Shown here one piece after another: positions 63,021-64,000 of a DNA stretch of 64,000 nt (its first letter is position 1; the number at the start of each line of letters is the position of its first letter). The stretch lies in assembly GCA_964471825.1 (NCBI GenBank), contig CAYYKD010000002.1:1-64000 (forward strand), given 5' to 3'. The notes under the pieces were generated by a model, which worked only from the letters and a program-made list of their open reading frames with translations, made no database searches and was not told the DNA's origin. The stretch is from CAYYKD01 sp964471825 (GTDB lineage: Bacteria > Spirochaetota > GWE2-31-10 > CAYYKD01). The position numbers and the translations under genes were made by a program.

Positions 63021-63584
63021 ATGGGTAAAATAAAAATTGTATCTATGCTATCGGTTGTTATTAGTATTATCAATCTAATAATTAATATAGCAATGGCAAA
63101 TAATTTTTTTCGATCTATCTTAAACGCGATTGTTACAGGTATATTATCTTTTGGGGTAATATATGCAGTAGTCTTTTTGCTTACTGATGTATTCAAGATT
63201 GATTTTTCTATTGAGGATAATGCTCAAAGTCAAGCAGATGGTGAGAGTCAAGTTGACATGACCGTTGGCGACGATGATTTCATTGGGGACGATGCATCAG
63301 ATCATACTACTAATGATTCCGGCGGAGATGATGCCGTTTTTGTAGGGGATAACAGTGAGTCGGATGAATCTGAAGAGGCATTTAGAGCAGATGATGGAGT
63401 TAGCGGTTCACCCTACAGTGGTGGTGATGGCGGAGATGAGAGTTTATCCACAACAGAGTGGGAAGGAGATAGTAAAGCTTCAAATCCTAATGTGGAAAAA
63501 ACAATCTCCTCAATGCTTGGGTTTGATGCTTCTCCTGAAGAGATGGCAAGGGCTATTAAGACTAAATTAAAGCGTGAAGGTTAA
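63021..63584 (+). CDS. Membrane protein with acidic tail
   Basis: This is a 187-residue protein with two transmembrane helices (about 5-27 and 32-54) and a long, very acidic, Gly/Ser-rich tail (about 65-155), ending in a helical segment ARAIKTKLKREG. There is no catalytic motif. I do not recognise a family; such membrane-plus-acidic-tail proteins are often adaptors. The next gene starts 12 bases later. Confidence 0.6.
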   Translation: MGKIKIVSMLSVVISIINLIINIAMANNFFRSILNAIVTGILSFGVIYAVVFLLTDVFKIDFSIEDNAQSQADGESQVDMTVGDDDFIGDDASDHTTNDSGGDDAVFVGDNSESDESEEAFRADDGVSGSPYSGGDGGDESLSTTEWEGDSKASNPNVEKTISSMLGFDASPEEMARAIKTKLKREG

Positions 63585-63596
63585 TGGAGCATATAA

Positions 63597-64000
63597 ATGA
63601 TATCTGATGAGATGATAAGTACACTTGTACTAAAGAGCNNNNNNNNNNNNNNNNNNNNNNNNNNNNNNNNNNNNNATAAAGATATTTATGTTATTAGGGT
63701 GAAATTTGTTGCACAGTCAAAGAAAATTTTCGGTTCGTTTATTCTGAAGTATAATTCGAAGTCCGGTGCAGTTGATAGTTATGATATAGCTGTAAAATTA
63801 GATGATAGGAGAGCTATAGAGTTTGATCTGAATAAAAAGTGGTCTGACTATACCGATAATCTAAGAGAGTTTGTTTCTGTATTTGGAAATGATCTGGATA
63901 TTGAGGGTAAGCTCGGGTTTATGTTTGGTAATGAGAATTTTTGCAGACAGCTAAAAGGTAAATTTCCAAAGAGGGAGTATGAAGGCTCAGGAGAATTGGA
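63597..64000 (+). CDS. Unknown protein, partial, with 37-N gap
   Basis: The frame opens at ATG 63597 with GGAG upstream, reads 14 residues (MISDEMISTLVLKS), crosses the N run at 63639-63675 in frame and stays open to the window edge. The visible C-terminal side is soluble and beta-rich (IRVKFVAQSKKIFGSFILKYN). No motif can be named. It is probably in one operon with the preceding membrane protein. Confidence 0.6.
   Translation, partial: MISDEMISTLVLKSXXXXXXXXXXXXXKDIYVIRVKFVAQSKKIFGSFILKYNSKSGAVDSYDIAVKLDDRRAIEFDLNKKWSDYTDNLREFVSVFGNDLDIEGKLGFMFGNENFCRQLKGKFPKREYEGSGEL
63639..63675. other. Assembly gap (37 N)
   Basis: Undetermined bases inside the last gene. The frames before and after agree with this length. 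Confidence 0.99.

Overview
The window comes from a low-GC, diderm bacterium, most likely a spirochaete-like lineage from an environmental or draft genome. The evidence is a TonB/ExbB/ExbD module, beta-barrel and lipoprotein genes, complete MurG/UppP/FtsK functions, a large lipoprotein built from InlB, GLUG and DUF1566 modules, and DUF58/transglutaminase genes. The lineage is inferred from gene families only; no rRNA or marker gene is present. Four N runs (2780-2898, 16477-16486, 53513-53522, 63639-63675) show it is a scaffolded draft, and three of them cut genes that otherwise look intact. No tRNA, rRNA, CRISPR array or prophage was seen.

Layout. 1-3850: the end of trpE, a receiver-histidine kinase, a phenylacetate-CoA-ligase-like enzyme and an ACT-domain protein. 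3989-9846: a secreted protein with an unrecognised domain, then DUF58 and a transglutaminase-TPR fusion. 9892-15779: an EamA transporter (-), two tandem Cys/Met PLP enzymes, a phosphatase and a rhomboid protease (-), then a small unknown gene overlapping a CYTH protein. 15839-21907: a cell-envelope run (lipoprotein, murG, thioesterase, uppP, ftsK). 21933-26214 (-): a HAD/LNS2-like protein, a DjlA-like J protein, mnmA and a membrane polyferredoxin. 26522-28657: exbB-exbD-exbD-tonB, converging on a ClC transporter. 30863-35443 (-): an operon of Mrp-NifX, metallo-beta-lactamase, DUF1847, NifX and ferredoxin-ParA genes headed by a DUF134 regulator, whose promoter carries two near-palindromic operator copies.

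35836-47922 holds a 1785-residue modular lipoprotein, two unknown genes and a 1699-residue sensor that joins a periplasmic double propeller to a histidine kinase, a receiver, a GAF domain and a GGDEF diguanylate cyclase. Its N-terminal domain is shared with the stand-alone secreted protein at 3989. 47944-52062: glmS, acylphosphatase, VF530, a thioredoxin-like protein and a dGTPase-like enzyme. 52191-52925: two small proteins with strong ribosome binding sites and a 285-bp MITE with perfect 15-bp terminal inverted repeats and an 8-bp target duplication; a 30-bp copy of one MITE end also lies before exbB. 52969-64000: a PAS histidine kinase, an outer-membrane protein/lipoprotein pair, HU, a MobA-like protein, membrane proteins including an enlarged DUF1385 protein, a barrel protein with a duplicated terminator, and two unknown genes, the last cut by the window edge.

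The most promising material is the shared sensory domain with its phosphorelay/c-di-GMP receptor, the DUF134-controlled metal/Fe-S operon, and the MITE family with its internal hairpins.
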